Assembly: GCA_013176395.1 (NCBI GenBank)
Contig: JABMLP010000013.1
Coordinates: forward strand, 1,550,001 to 1,614,000
DNA from: Venturia oleaginea
Lineage: Eukaryota > Ascomycota > Dothideomycetes > Venturiales > Venturiaceae
Direction: 5' to 3'
Length of the DNA stretch: 64,000 bases
Below the pieces are notes generated by a model. It was not told the origin of the DNA, ran no database searches, and worked only from the letters and a program-made list of their open reading frames with translations. A program made the translations under genes and the position numbers. How positions within the stretch are numbered: the stretch's first letter is position 1; every line of letters starts with the position of its first letter. Of this stretch, positions 11,797-23,100 are shown in pieces.

Positions 11797-13605
11797 TCAT
11801 TCTCCGACCACTTCAGGCGGAGCGACATTGGCTTTAGCTGAGAACCTCTTCAGCAGAAAGTGAGAGGCTGCATAGATGAAGATCCCAAGTCCACACATAC
11901 CACTGATCACGCCGAAACCCATGAGATACTATTAGGAATATTAGCTGGATCGAGCGTCACAGTAACAGATGCTTACCTTTGGGCCGTCCTCTGATGGAAA
12001 GAGATAAGCACCATAGATCTGTGCTGTATTCCCCATCGCATTGACAATGGCCAGCGAGACACCACGGACCTCCTGGGGCATAGCACCAAAAGTGGAAGCA
12101 GCGTAAGACAGCGACAAGCTATTCGAGGCCCACAGACCGGATGCCAAGAATATCAATAGAACATAACGAGCAGTGGAGTTGTAAACTGTACAGACGCAGA
12201 CGCTGCTGATGAAAGAGATGCCAAGCCAGCCCGCGATGACGAGTCCACGATGCCGAGGAATTTTGTCCATGAAGTAGCCCGTTGCAGCTACGGCTACGAA
12301 AGAAACCGCGTAAATTGGGACGACCATGTACTGGGCCATGTGTGATGTATAGCCAAGTTCTTTGACGAGTGCTGGATAAAAGTATGTCAGAGTCGAAGAG
12401 CCAACGATGATCATGTAACCAAGGACAAAGAGCCACGTTCGCCAGTCTCTAATGGAAGTGCACAAAGCTTGCAACGAGGTGATATGGGGGGTATCCTCTC
12501 TCGGGGTCTCGATATTGTCGGCTTCTAAACGAGATTGCGCTAATGCTCGCTCCGTGGCGGAAAATCTCTTCGTGTTTGACGGGAAGTCGAGGAGAAGAAA
12601 ATGGCCGATGATAGCCCAGCTCTGGAACATATTAGCAAGCTGGATGGTTCTTTCAGTCGACGCATGTTGAAACTCACGACGGTGGCTGCCCCTTCCACAA
12701 TGAACAGCCATCTCCACCCAGCGATTCTGTATATCATCAGTTCCTTTGCCCGTGAAGCAGATGGATTATATCTACCCATAAACGCCATCTAACCCACCAG
12801 TAATAGATCCTGCCAGAATGCCACCAAATGCTCCCGATAAGACAGCCGCTGAGATGTAAACTGCAAACCGCTTGGACTGCTCGTTCTTCTTGTACCAGCT
12901 CGAGAAAAGAAGAAGGACTCCAGGGGCGAAGCATGATTCCAAAGCACCCACGAGTAGGCGTAGTGCTATCAACTGGGAATAGTTTTTGACGAGTGCCATA
13001 CAGCAAGTGACTACACCCTGTCATGAGTCAGTTACCGCCCTTGCTCAACATTCACCATCGTTTTCATTGTCAAAGCACTCGCAGGCCAGGCCAACCATAG
13101 AGTCGTGGCAGGACCACAGCTAGCCAGCAAAGAGTGATACGACATGTCGAAATGATGTACAACTTATTCTATTCCAAAATGTTGAAAATGGCTAGAATAT
13201 TGTCTCTCAAGTTGAAAATTGCATCAAACAGGAGGTAGACAATAGCGTAGACGCACCCAGAGCATCATGAGAGATGGCAAAAATATGCTTGGCCGTGATT
13301 TAGACAAAACTAGGTTCGATGGGACCTCAAACACGACGTATGTGATGAAGAAGACGATAAGGACCAGCGAGTATTGGTTTGAGGTCAGGTCTAGGTCGAC
13401 GTCCATTCCTGCGACTCTTGCATTTCCGATGCTCGGAGACGTTAGATGTCCTCGAATTCGCGGGGGACCTCGATTGAACTTACTTGGTCCTGTCCATGTA
13501 GCTGAACAGATACATTAGCCATACCGTTGGCAAGAGGAAGAGATCAATCTTCCTGACCAACTTCTTCTCCTCCTCCATGGCGAGCGTCGGGCGTTTGCCA
13601 TCCAT
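11797..13605 (-). CDS. MFS anion:cation symporter, Dal5/Tna1-like permease (copy 2)
   Basis: This is the second copy of the permease at 1799-3607, offset by 9998 bp. The same exon chain applies (13605-13484, 13431-13257, 13017-12776, 12726-12678, 12621-11977, 11928-11797) and the predicted 454-aa protein is identical. All splice sites are preserved, so both copies look equally functional. Doubling the transporter could raise uptake capacity if the duplication is real. Confidence 0.85.
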
Positions 13606-13958
13606 CCTGCAATGAATGAATTGACATTTTGGCAAAGGAGAAATTTGATCCTTTTTTGAGCAGAAGCAGTGACGTTGCGGTTCAAAGACCGATGTAGATT
13701 AGTCTAGACAAGATAGGAGAAACACGGTCAATACGATGAGAACAATGGGATCCGTGGAGTATGCTCCGAGCACACGGATATCCACAGGTCCCGAGCGGGA
13801 TGGCATGATTGCGGCAGCTTCGTTGCCAGATGAGGATGTTGTCGGGAGATGGCAAAGCGAAGTGCCTGTTTGAAAAGCGGTCAGGGTTTCAGAGTATGGA
13901 TTTTGATATCGGGTGTATCATGCAAGATTCGATATTCTCCAGGTTGATCTTCGACAAG

Positions 13959-14013
13959 GAGAGGCGGTAGGCCAGGAATGGCGAAGGAGAGGCGAAGGCC
14001 AGGAATAGCGAAG
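13959..14013. repeat. 27/28-bp imperfect tandem repeat in divergent promoter (copy 2)
   Basis: This is the same two-unit repeat as at 3961-4015, carried along in the large duplication. It lies in the shared promoter between the copy-2 permease and regulator. Confidence 0.7.
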
Positions 14014-14136
14014 GCAGCCCAATGGTGATGAAAAGGGCCGACTTCGATGTTGCAGAGACGCCACAGACGGTGGCCGTCGTCAGACGCTGGAGAGAAGACC
14101 GCGACTCGAAAAAGTCACCTCGTTGCTATTATACAG

Positions 14137-16244
14137 ATGCCACAGGATCCCCAGGCCGACACCAGTCCATCCTACCCCTCGTCTCGGTCGATAGATGGGG
14201 GCATTCATCGACCTCTCCGCCTCCCGCCGGTGACGATGATTCCCACGGCCCCGCCGCCCGCTCCGAGCGAATCTCCAGCGCGTAAGAAGCGCAAGTCTCG
14301 AGGTAGAGGCCTGCGGACGACGACAGGATGTCGAACCTGTCGGACGCGCCACATGAAGTGCGACGAGAAACGTGAAGTGTGTGGGCCCTGTGAGCGATCA
14401 GGACGCAACTGTGTCTACAAGGATGAAAGTGAGCCGTTGCCGTCCACGACTCGGCCTGTTGCTCAGCCAGAGGTGCGTAACGTAACCACACTTTTGTACA
14501 CCGGGCCTGAGGCCGCACTGCCATTGCGGAGGTGTGAAGAAGCAAACGACTGGAGTCAGTGACTGACGAGCATGAGCAGCACCCCAACAACCACAACAAA
14601 CCCAAATTACGAACCATCTCGCCGCGCGCTTCCTCTCTGCGAACCAGTACTGCCCACCATGCCGGCTCCGATCATCTCCATCTCCACTCTGCCCCTAAAG
14701 TGGAGTCTCAACTACGAGTACTCAATCCGCCCTCGACTCTCCCCGTCCGCTCCGATGTAGCTCTCGACCCCCAAAAAGATCAGATAGACTTGGACCAGCC
14801 GCAGTGGAAGTCTCCGCAAATCTTCCATCCATCTCATGTGCACGTAACAAGTCCTCTGTCAACAATCAGCTCTACCGCCGGATGGGGAGGCGTAGACAGT
14901 GCTCCGCTCAAATGGCTGGATCTTCTTGCTGGCGATGCTCGTCAAAACGATGGCCAGTTCTCCATGGATCTTCTCAGCTGGAGACAGACTGTTCAACATC
15001 AGACTAACTCGAACCCTTATGCCATTGCCCATGAACGCCAGCAGTCTTTTGATCCCTCTTCAGCGACAATCACACCCGTCATCGCCCCTCCCTCACCATC
15101 CATGCTCGCACAGGAGAAAGAGCCTTGGCAATCTGCTATCCAACTGCGCGATGACCAGATCCCCATCTTTCGACGGTACACGGATCGAATCGCACTTTGG
15201 ATGGACTTGTTTGATCCACACAAGTGCTTCTCAAGTTTTGTGCCGCACTTGGCATTGGGCAACGAAGGCTTGATGAAGGCTATTCTTGCTCTGGGATCAC
15301 GGCATATGTCCATTCAACCCATGGATGGCGTGGAACTAGATCGCAATGCTGCCGTACAGTATTATCACGAAACGCTTCACTATCTTTGGGGAGCAATGAA
15401 ATATGAATCATACAACCGAAGCCTCGAGCTTATTGCCACGGCCTTGATAGTCTCACAATACGAAATGATCGACGGCACCAAGGGCAACTGGGAGCGACAC
15501 CTTCAAGGTGTCTTCTGGATCCAGAGGACCAGGAGCATCGGCGCTGAATCGCTGGGGCTTGAAGGGGCAGGTTGGTGGTCTTGGTTGCGCCAGGATGTTT
15601 GGGCCGCTTTCAGGGAGCGACGCCGTGTCTACAGCTTCCATAAACCCCTTCTAAGCTATGCAGAAATGGGACCCTACGACCTTGCCTCGAGGTCAGTCTA
15701 CCTACTGGCTCAGTGTGTCAACTACAGTTCCGAGAAGGAGTCTCAGGAGGGCGCAAATGACCTCCACATGAGAGTCGATCGTGGGAGGCAGATTTCGGAC
15801 ATGTTGAACGAATGGCATCGTAATTTGACGATTCATTTCAAGGAATTGCCGGTGGCAGAGAATTCTAGCGAACACATCTTCCCGCCGATATGGATTAACC
15901 CCTCACCGTTGGCCACTTCTATGCAGCTATACAACTTTGCTCGAATTCTGCTGCTGGTCAATGAGCCTGCATCTGGCTATGGTGAGTTCCTGCGGCGAGA
16001 AAAACGCTTGAGTGATGCAGTCAACAACATTTGTGGCATTGCCACAATGATCTCGGACGAGCCCTCAACCATCACCTCGACAATGTGCCTTTATGCTGCC
16101 GGATTCTACACGAACGACAAGGATGCCCGAAAGAGGGACGCTATTGCCAAGCTCATTGATTCTCATCAGATGCGGACTGGGTGGCCAGTTCAGTCTTTGA
16201 GCGAGGAACTGCAGGCTGAGTGGACAGCATCCGACGCAAAATGA
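14137..16244 (+). CDS. Zn2Cys6 transcription factor with fungal-specific domain (copy 2)
   Basis: This is the second copy of the regulator at 4139-6246. The intron is at 14473-14579 and the predicted 666-aa protein is identical (in-frame upstream ATG at 14047). The zinc cluster, basic stretch and C-terminal domain are intact. Having both regulator and target duplicated keeps their ratio unchanged. Confidence 0.88.
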
Positions 16245-18055
16245 GAGACACCAGTGTTTGATGCTTCCACGAACACTGCCTCCACGGCTGGCCCGACCAT
16301 GACTTGACGTTGTCGTCCACTCGAGCATACGCTTGGTTGCTTTGTCAAACCAAGTAACAAATCGCGCGACACCAAAACGCTGCGGAGAAGGTCCTCCTAA
16401 GCAGCATGTCGCTCAAACCCTTGTGTACCGACACAAAGGAGCACAGACAAACGTGAACATCATAAAACTCCTCGAGCGTACCTCCTACTTCAAGTGTTGA
16501 GACCCGCCGAGATGATGCCTCAATTAAACACTATCCTGTCCATCGATTTTGCAGAACGGAAGACAGGCCCGCAATCACACGATGGTCCCTATCCAACCCT
16601 CTTCTCCTGTGACCAATTTAATACAGACCCTTTAGAGCCATGCATGTATGATGAATACATGGAAATCGTCCATGGAGCCCAGCTGATTTGGAGAATCTTT
16701 TCACTCGAACAAGAACGAGTAAGGACGGGGATTTCTCGACGGGTGTCGAAAGTACCGAAGATGGGAGTGCAGATCTCTCTGCCGGTTTCATCAGGGTTCC
16801 GGCCAACAATTCATATGATGGCTAGCCTCAGAATCTCAATCATTTCGACCGCTTAGGCTTTAAGAATTGTAATCGTAATTAAACTTGAAAACTATGAACA
16901 ATCCCTGAACGATTTTTCCAATCGTCCGGATATTTCCCAATCTTCCGGACATTTCCTCCATACACATTCACTCGTGATATTTGTCACGTCATGGATCCAT
17001 CTGTCTCTACTACGAACGTCATTAAAACTCATTCTAGGTTTCCAGTCAACAGTTTCGAAATCGACTCAAAACCTAACCTAAAATACACGACGACAAAAGC
17101 ATTGGACCTGAATCCACGTACCAGATATAATAGCTACAGATCCAATAGGTAGGGCGACTTGGCAAGGTGGAAGAAGGACGGCTAGAAGTAGGGCAATCCT
17201 ATTCGTCCAAAAATTTCTATCCTTAGGATTGTTGAAGAGCTGACTGCATCGGACCAAGCCCGGCGGCCGAACTTTCGCCGTCGACTGGGCTGACCTGACA
17301 CCGGCAATGCAGACATTTCTCGTCCATCTTCTATCATCTGAAAAGCCTATTATCTTCTTTCGAAATGACCCGTCAGGCCAGAGAAAGAGATCGTGAAACC
17401 AAACAAGTCCAGTGAGGCTAGCTGATCCATCGTCGTGCTCTTCATGGGCAACATTCTATATAATCTTTATCGCTACGGGGTTACGCCACCAGTCCAGGCA
17501 AGGGCATAAAAATAAGTAGCGAGACAAGACATTGACCCCATCGTTCCTCCCTCCACCGCCCGGGAGTCAATAACCCCACAAAACTTTCCAAGACCATGTA
17601 TATCTCTAGCCAACCTATCACCCCAAAGCCTCACGTATACATAGGGTGATCTTCTAATCAACCCCTAATCATTCCCTCCCCAAGTTAAAGGACAACAAAC
17701 ATCGGGAACTTGGGACGTACGGGACTGCAAACTGTTCCTGCGTGGGGTTTGCTTCCGCAGTAGATTCCGGCTGGTTCCTTTGGGTTCCTTCTTATGTGGA
17801 ACCTGAGTAATTGTGGAAGGAAGACCTGATTGTTATTGCGTTTGTGGAATTAAGACAAATAAGTGTACGTGACAGTGAAGAAGGTGATGTTTCTTTGCTA
17901 CCAGTGGGAATTTATCAGACCAATGCTGGCAGGGCAAACCAAACTTTTGACTGAGCACCAATCTGTAGTGCTGTCATCTTCAACTAGATGTTTCGAGTCA
18001 GGATGGGAGACTCGATGGAATTCTAAGCCGAAGGACAATTCAACGGTGCATTCGA
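16245..18055. other. No recognised gene (copy 2)
   Basis: This is the duplicate of 6247-8057, between the convergent regulator and aldolase genes. Nothing beyond short uninformative frames is visible. Confidence 0.5.
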
Positions 18056-18996
18056 TTACTTCGCCTTCCCACTACTGCCACAAACATCCATCTGCCATTC
18101 TCCCAGCGCTCTTGCTTTCTCAACGCCTATTTCCATCAACTTTGTCAAGGTGACCGTCGCTGCGTTAGCCTTGATGTAATCATTCGCATCCTTCAAGACT
18201 AGTCTATTGACATTGACCTTGCTCACCCCTCTCTTGATACACTCTTTCATGATATCCTCCGAAAAACCATTCGTCCCATGCATGGCAACCCTCAACCTCC
18301 CACCTATTGCTTCTTTAACCTCACTCAGTCGCTCAAAATCCAGTTGCGGTCCTTCAGCACCATATTCACCATGTATATTGCCAAATGCCGGCGCCAAAAA
18401 ATCGACACCCGTATTACAAAAATCCTCAACATCCTCCTTTGTAGTCTTCACCCCTTCCAACTCTGCCGTATCTTTGATCCCATCTTCGCCACCTTCGATC
18501 CTCCCCGGCTCCGCCTCTGTCGTTACACCCCTAGCATGACAATATTCCACCAACTCTTTCGTTTTCCTAAGATTGTCCTCGCGCTCATGATGCGACATAT
18601 CCACCATAATACTATCAAACGGCAAACTATCGGCAGCATGACGAATGAGATCTTCATCCTGCGCATGGTCCAAGTGTACGGAAATGGGCACGGTAGCGGA
18701 TTTGGCGGCTTGAGAGGCAGCGTGAACGAGGAGACCCGAGGAAAATGTGACGGCCCAGGGAAACATTTGTATGATTAACGGAGAACGCTTTGCTTCTGCT
18801 GCGGCGACGAAGGCGATGATGTGTTCGATCTGTGCACAGCATCTATCAGCGTTTCTAGGAGATAAGGACTTTGCTTTGTCCGTTGAGCTGTTGTATGTAC
18901 GTTGTAGATTACAGGTGCGATTACGCCGTATCCTCCTGCTTCGGCATCTTTCAGTATCTGAGCTGTTTTGTTGTTCGCTAGGGAGGTCGGCGACAT
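18056..18996 (-). CDS. Class II ketose-bisphosphate aldolase (copy 2)
   Basis: This is the second copy of the aldolase at 8058-8998, with exons 18996-18901 and 18829-18056 and an identical 289-aa product. Both zinc-site histidine motifs and the glycine-rich phosphate-binding motifs are intact. The duplication ends at 19440, about 440 bp upstream of this start, so the copy may retain only a short upstream promoter before unique sequence begins. Confidence 0.9.
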
Positions 18997-19485
18997 GGTT
19001 TCGTTATCCGATCGGCTTTGGAGCGATTGGGTGCGTATAATGCTTCACAGGAAGACATATCTGGAAGTCTGAAAGAAGATGTCGATGGTGGGGTGCTGGG
19101 ATCGACAGGGCAATGGAACTCAACGACCAAGGGACCATTACTGCTTTGCTTTTGGCAGATAGTGTTGCCCTACGCCTGGACAGGTTTTGCGTATTCAAAC
19201 CATCACCAGGACATCGTCATATTTGCATTGCACCATGTTCAAGGCTAGTTTGGAGGATGGGCCTGCAATCCCATACCTCGTTGGTGGCTAACCACCAGAG
19301 GACGGATATGTCGATATCCTCTCCAACAGCCGTATTCTGGCAGCAGCAACATCAAACGGAACAATCACAGATCGGACCCAGTGGATATCAACCATTTGAC
19401 CAATGCGTAGGAAGGGAAATCCGCAGCATCCCATCGTAAAGGACTTGCACGTGACGGAATCTATTGAAAGCATCCAAAAAGACAC
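18997..19485. other. Right end of duplication and start of unique sequence
   Basis: The duplicated sequence stops at 19440 and unique sequence follows. The interval is the 5' flank of aldolase copy 2 and the 3' flank of the small candidate gene to the right. No independent gene is recognised here. Confidence 0.5.
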
Positions 19486-19842
19486 TTAGTCTTCATAGAC
19501 ATCCTCCCCATCTTCGCCAATCCCAATGCCACCGAAGCCGCCGTCTCCAACCTAACAAGCCGCCCTCTTCAAACCCACCAGGTGGACGAAATAAGCGCAC
19601 TTCGGTTCTATGGAGCAGGTTTCTGGTAAGGACGAAGAAGGAAAATACACCGGCGATGAAAGTGTGCTATGAAGCAGGAATATGGAGAGTCGTCCAAAAG
19701 TGAAAGAGAAAGGGGTCCAAGATGACACATCAGAACAGCCAATGCGGTTTGAGCTGAAGCTGGGGGAATGTATTGTGCAGTGTTGCGTTTTGGACGAAGG
19801 CCGAAAATCTTGAGATCGTTGTAGAGATCAAGTGTGGTAATG
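19486..19842 (-). CDS. Candidate small membrane protein, 3' part (model uncertain)
   Basis: I do not recognise this gene. On the minus strand 19842-19737 reads protein-like (LYNDLKIFGLRPKRN, then QYIPPASAQTALA). A plausible 70-nt intron (19736-19667, gttctg to catag) follows. The next stretch, from 19666, has a hydrophobic segment FIAGVFSFFVLTRNLL and then VRLFRPPGGFEEGG. Near 19560 the good frame changes by one base and ends with an acidic, glycine-rich tail (GGFGGIGIGEDGEDVYED, stop). The frame change is either a one-base sequence error or true damage. The 5' end was not found; a possible acceptor lies just upstream of 19842. No convincing homology comes to mind. Confidence 0.3.
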
Positions 19843-20119
19843 CTGGGATGACAATTCCAAAAGAAGGCATCAATCAGAATGGCAGGGGTAAGTAACAAAG
19901 TAGAGCATCGAAAAATCCTGCTCATTTGGGCTAAAATCGAGCTTTGTATACTATAAGACATCAGAAATTTTCATCCTCCCTAGCGAGGACTCTGCTGTGC
20001 CGTCCCAATCAGTAGCTCTGCGTCCCCCCATATTGATACAACATACTGTACAAACGCCCCATGCATGCCCAACCTTTCACGCTAATTCCTATCATCACTA
20101 AATAACTTTAATCCCACGC

Positions 20120-23100
20120 CTAAGCGAAATTGTCGCTACGATCAACCCAAACATCCTCCAGTTCTGCAAAATTGGCAAAGTGGAATGGTCGATGGAGATC
20201 GTCGTAGAATTTCGACGGCGTATCTATCTTCACTTGAACTGCTCTCTTTGACACATTGGCGGAGAAGGCAGCACCCATGAAACTGTAGTTCCATACACCG
20301 TCTTCAGGCACCAAATAGTAACCCCGAATCTTATCACTGAGCAAGAGCTGGCACTTCTCACCAAAGTCTGTTTGGAAGCCATCAGGATGGTCGCTTTGCA
20401 TATCGACGTTATCGGCACCCCATTTGTAGCCGTCTGGAGTCAATGCCCAGGCAGACAGCGACACAGAGCCTGGCGTGAATGCAACAGTCATGGTGACAGT
20501 CTTCTTGTCCCATGACTTGTGTGCCTGCATGAGACGAGCGTGCTGTGTTACATCCGAGGCACTCATGTAACGCGGCTCTTGTCCAGCAACGGTGTGGATG
20601 ATTCCAAGCGGCTCCAAACCTTGTAGAGAGGCACTCTCGGGTAGTTGGAGGGGAAGCTCCACGTCGCGAGTATTGCCGATCTGGGGCACCATCACAATCG
20701 TGCGTACTTCCTTGATCTGGTCGTTATCGGGTGGCGAAGATCCGTAGAGGTAGCCAGCAACTTGAACTCGCAGATCTGCGATAGTGATGAAGCGTTTGAG
20801 AATGTTCTTTGGCATGATATAGGTGTAGTGACCATCTTCTTGGACATCATCCGAAGAGATGTAAATATTGTTGGATCGGGTGCGCAAATTGGATGAGGCA
20901 ATGGCTCGCGTCCTCCATTCAGTCTTGGAAGCAAAGGCTGCTTGTTCGTACTGCGATGTGGTCGTGACGATGATCTCCTCGCCCAACACGTTCTGGGTCT
21001 TTGTGGTCACTGCAGTCAGCTGTTGCTGCTCTTGCTGTTGCTTTTCAATCTCCGCCGCTTGTTGGCGCTGCATAGAAGGCGCACTGATCTCCATACCAAG
21101 AATGATATCTCGTACTTCGCTTGATGTCAAACTGGAAGTGTTGACACTATTTTTCTTAGCGTAGTCACTTAAAATCATATCTCGAAGTTCAGTCTCAACT
21201 TTCATCCATGCTTGATCGTCTAAGGTTGGCCAGACATGATGTTCCTGGGTGATGACTGTCTTGTCTGGTCGAAGGACCAGCTTCGTCTTATCAAGGTTGA
21301 CGTGAAGCGCTCTGAGGATCAAGATGAGACGAGAGAACGCCGTGTAAGACGAAATGGTCTTAAGCCACTCATCATACAAGTTGAAGAGCACCATCTGGGG
21401 CTCAATGGCTCGAAGGATCATGTCACCAAGCTTCTCGACCTTCATGGCAGCTTGGAAGGGTAGCTGCAGCTCAGAAGCTCGAATGGAGATGTTTGGAAAA
21501 TCAAGCAGATGTACCTCGAGTGGATCGAGCAAACCCTTTCGAGTAACGATGAGCTGTTTCGGTTGCTCTTCAATCGGAAGAGATCGAATGAGGGCCGCCA
21601 CTTCTTCGGCAGTCTTCCATTTCGCCAACTGACCGAGACGCTTCTGACCAGCCCAGACACTCGTGTGGATGATTTTCAAGAAGAGTTGTCCAGTACGAGG
21701 ATTGAAGATAAAGATCGCACCGTTGATAGGCTTGGTAGTCAAGTTGCCTTCAAATGTCTTGTGGATGGTGACACGGTAAACATTGGTGTCGTCAACGAAC
21801 AACTGGATCTGGTTACTGAAGAGCTCAGAGTAGTTCTGCGAGTTCAAGAACTCTTGATTGCTCTCAGTAGAGTAAAGCTGTAGACCCTTGCGGACACGCT
21901 CACGCAAGACGTAGAGCGCAGGGTTGTTCTTCATGATCTTGCCCATGGCGACTTGCATCAATTGCTTTAGACCAGGGAACCAGTTACCGTATGCTGAGTA
22001 GAGATTGTATGCTAGATCGACACCAATCATAAGACCAGTAGGCGATGGGTAGATACTCATACTGTCTGTGGTGTAGTCCAAGTACTTCGCACGCGTGTAG
22101 CGTTCAATGTCGTGGGAGTCGTAATCACCGTATCGGAGCTGAACATCAAACCAGAACTTATTCGTCGTGGTGGAGGTCATGGTGTCCTTGGTGTCGTAGA
22201 GTAGGGATGGGTTTGAGACATTCCACTTATGACTTGCAAAGAGCAGGACATCGGCGCAGGAGCTGTTCATCTTGTATGACTTTCGGGGGTGGATGGTCTC
22301 CTTCTGGACGGTTTCAATGCCGAGGAGTTCGAGTTCCTGGTCAAACACTTGACACAGATCCATAACGATGGACTCGTGAATCTTCTGCCACAAATGGGCA
22401 CGGAAGATCTGAATGAGGGAGATCTTGAGTGTCGGAATCTTGCCGTGCAAGAAGATACCGGTGAGATCGAGTTGGACTTGGAAACCAACATAGACATTTG
22501 CCCTGCGACAGTCAGCGCGATTGATCATAGAAGAGTTGGAAGTCAAGAAGGAGGGGGCAACTCAAACTGCCAAGGATCAACTCGATTGGTTACAACACGC
22601 CGAAATTGAGACCGACATTGTAAATTTCCTGGAAATGCTACTGCCAAATTTGCAAGAAATTTATCGATATCGATTTGGAAGAGAAATATACGAATGCTAT
22701 TGTTCGCTGTTCTCGGGCGTAGAGGCGAAATCGAATTGTCATAGGGGATGAGACGGGGAGATAACGTAATGAACGATTGTGTACGTACCGATTAATTGTA
22801 GGTGACCACCAAAGGGTGAAGCGACGGTTGGGAATCTGGTTGAGACCGGAGCGTTGTGCATTCGTCAGCTTTTTGAATTTCATCGATTCTTCGAATCCCG
22901 AGGCTGTTGAGAAGTTAGTATTTGAACTGTGGGGTTTTGCGGACGGACAATACATACCCTTCTCCCAGAAAAGCCCCTCCCAAGTCGGGAAAGCAGTTGC
23001 CTTGAACAAGGTGTGCTCAAGGATGGTCTCTACACCACCTAGGGCCTGTATGACATCGGTTCGGTACGAGTTCAAGTTCCAAAGTTTACCATCATGACGC

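Larger units (their letters stand above)
9443..19440. repeat. Tandem duplication, copy 2 (full 9998-bp unit)
   Basis: The junction is inferred at 9442/9443, where copy 1 leaves the sequence shared with 19440. Bases 9443-9998 have no partner inside the window; a simple tandem duplication predicts that they also lie immediately left of position 1. After 19440 the sequence becomes unique (ggacttgcacgtgacgg). No transposon ends, inverted repeats or long homology are visible at the junction. Real recent duplication and assembly artefact cannot be separated from sequence alone. Confidence 0.85.

Noticed and set aside
18278..18778. A 166-codon plus-strand frame opposite the aldolase (also at 8280-8780)
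   Set aside because: It lies wholly antisense to the aldolase coding exon and shows no domain of its own.
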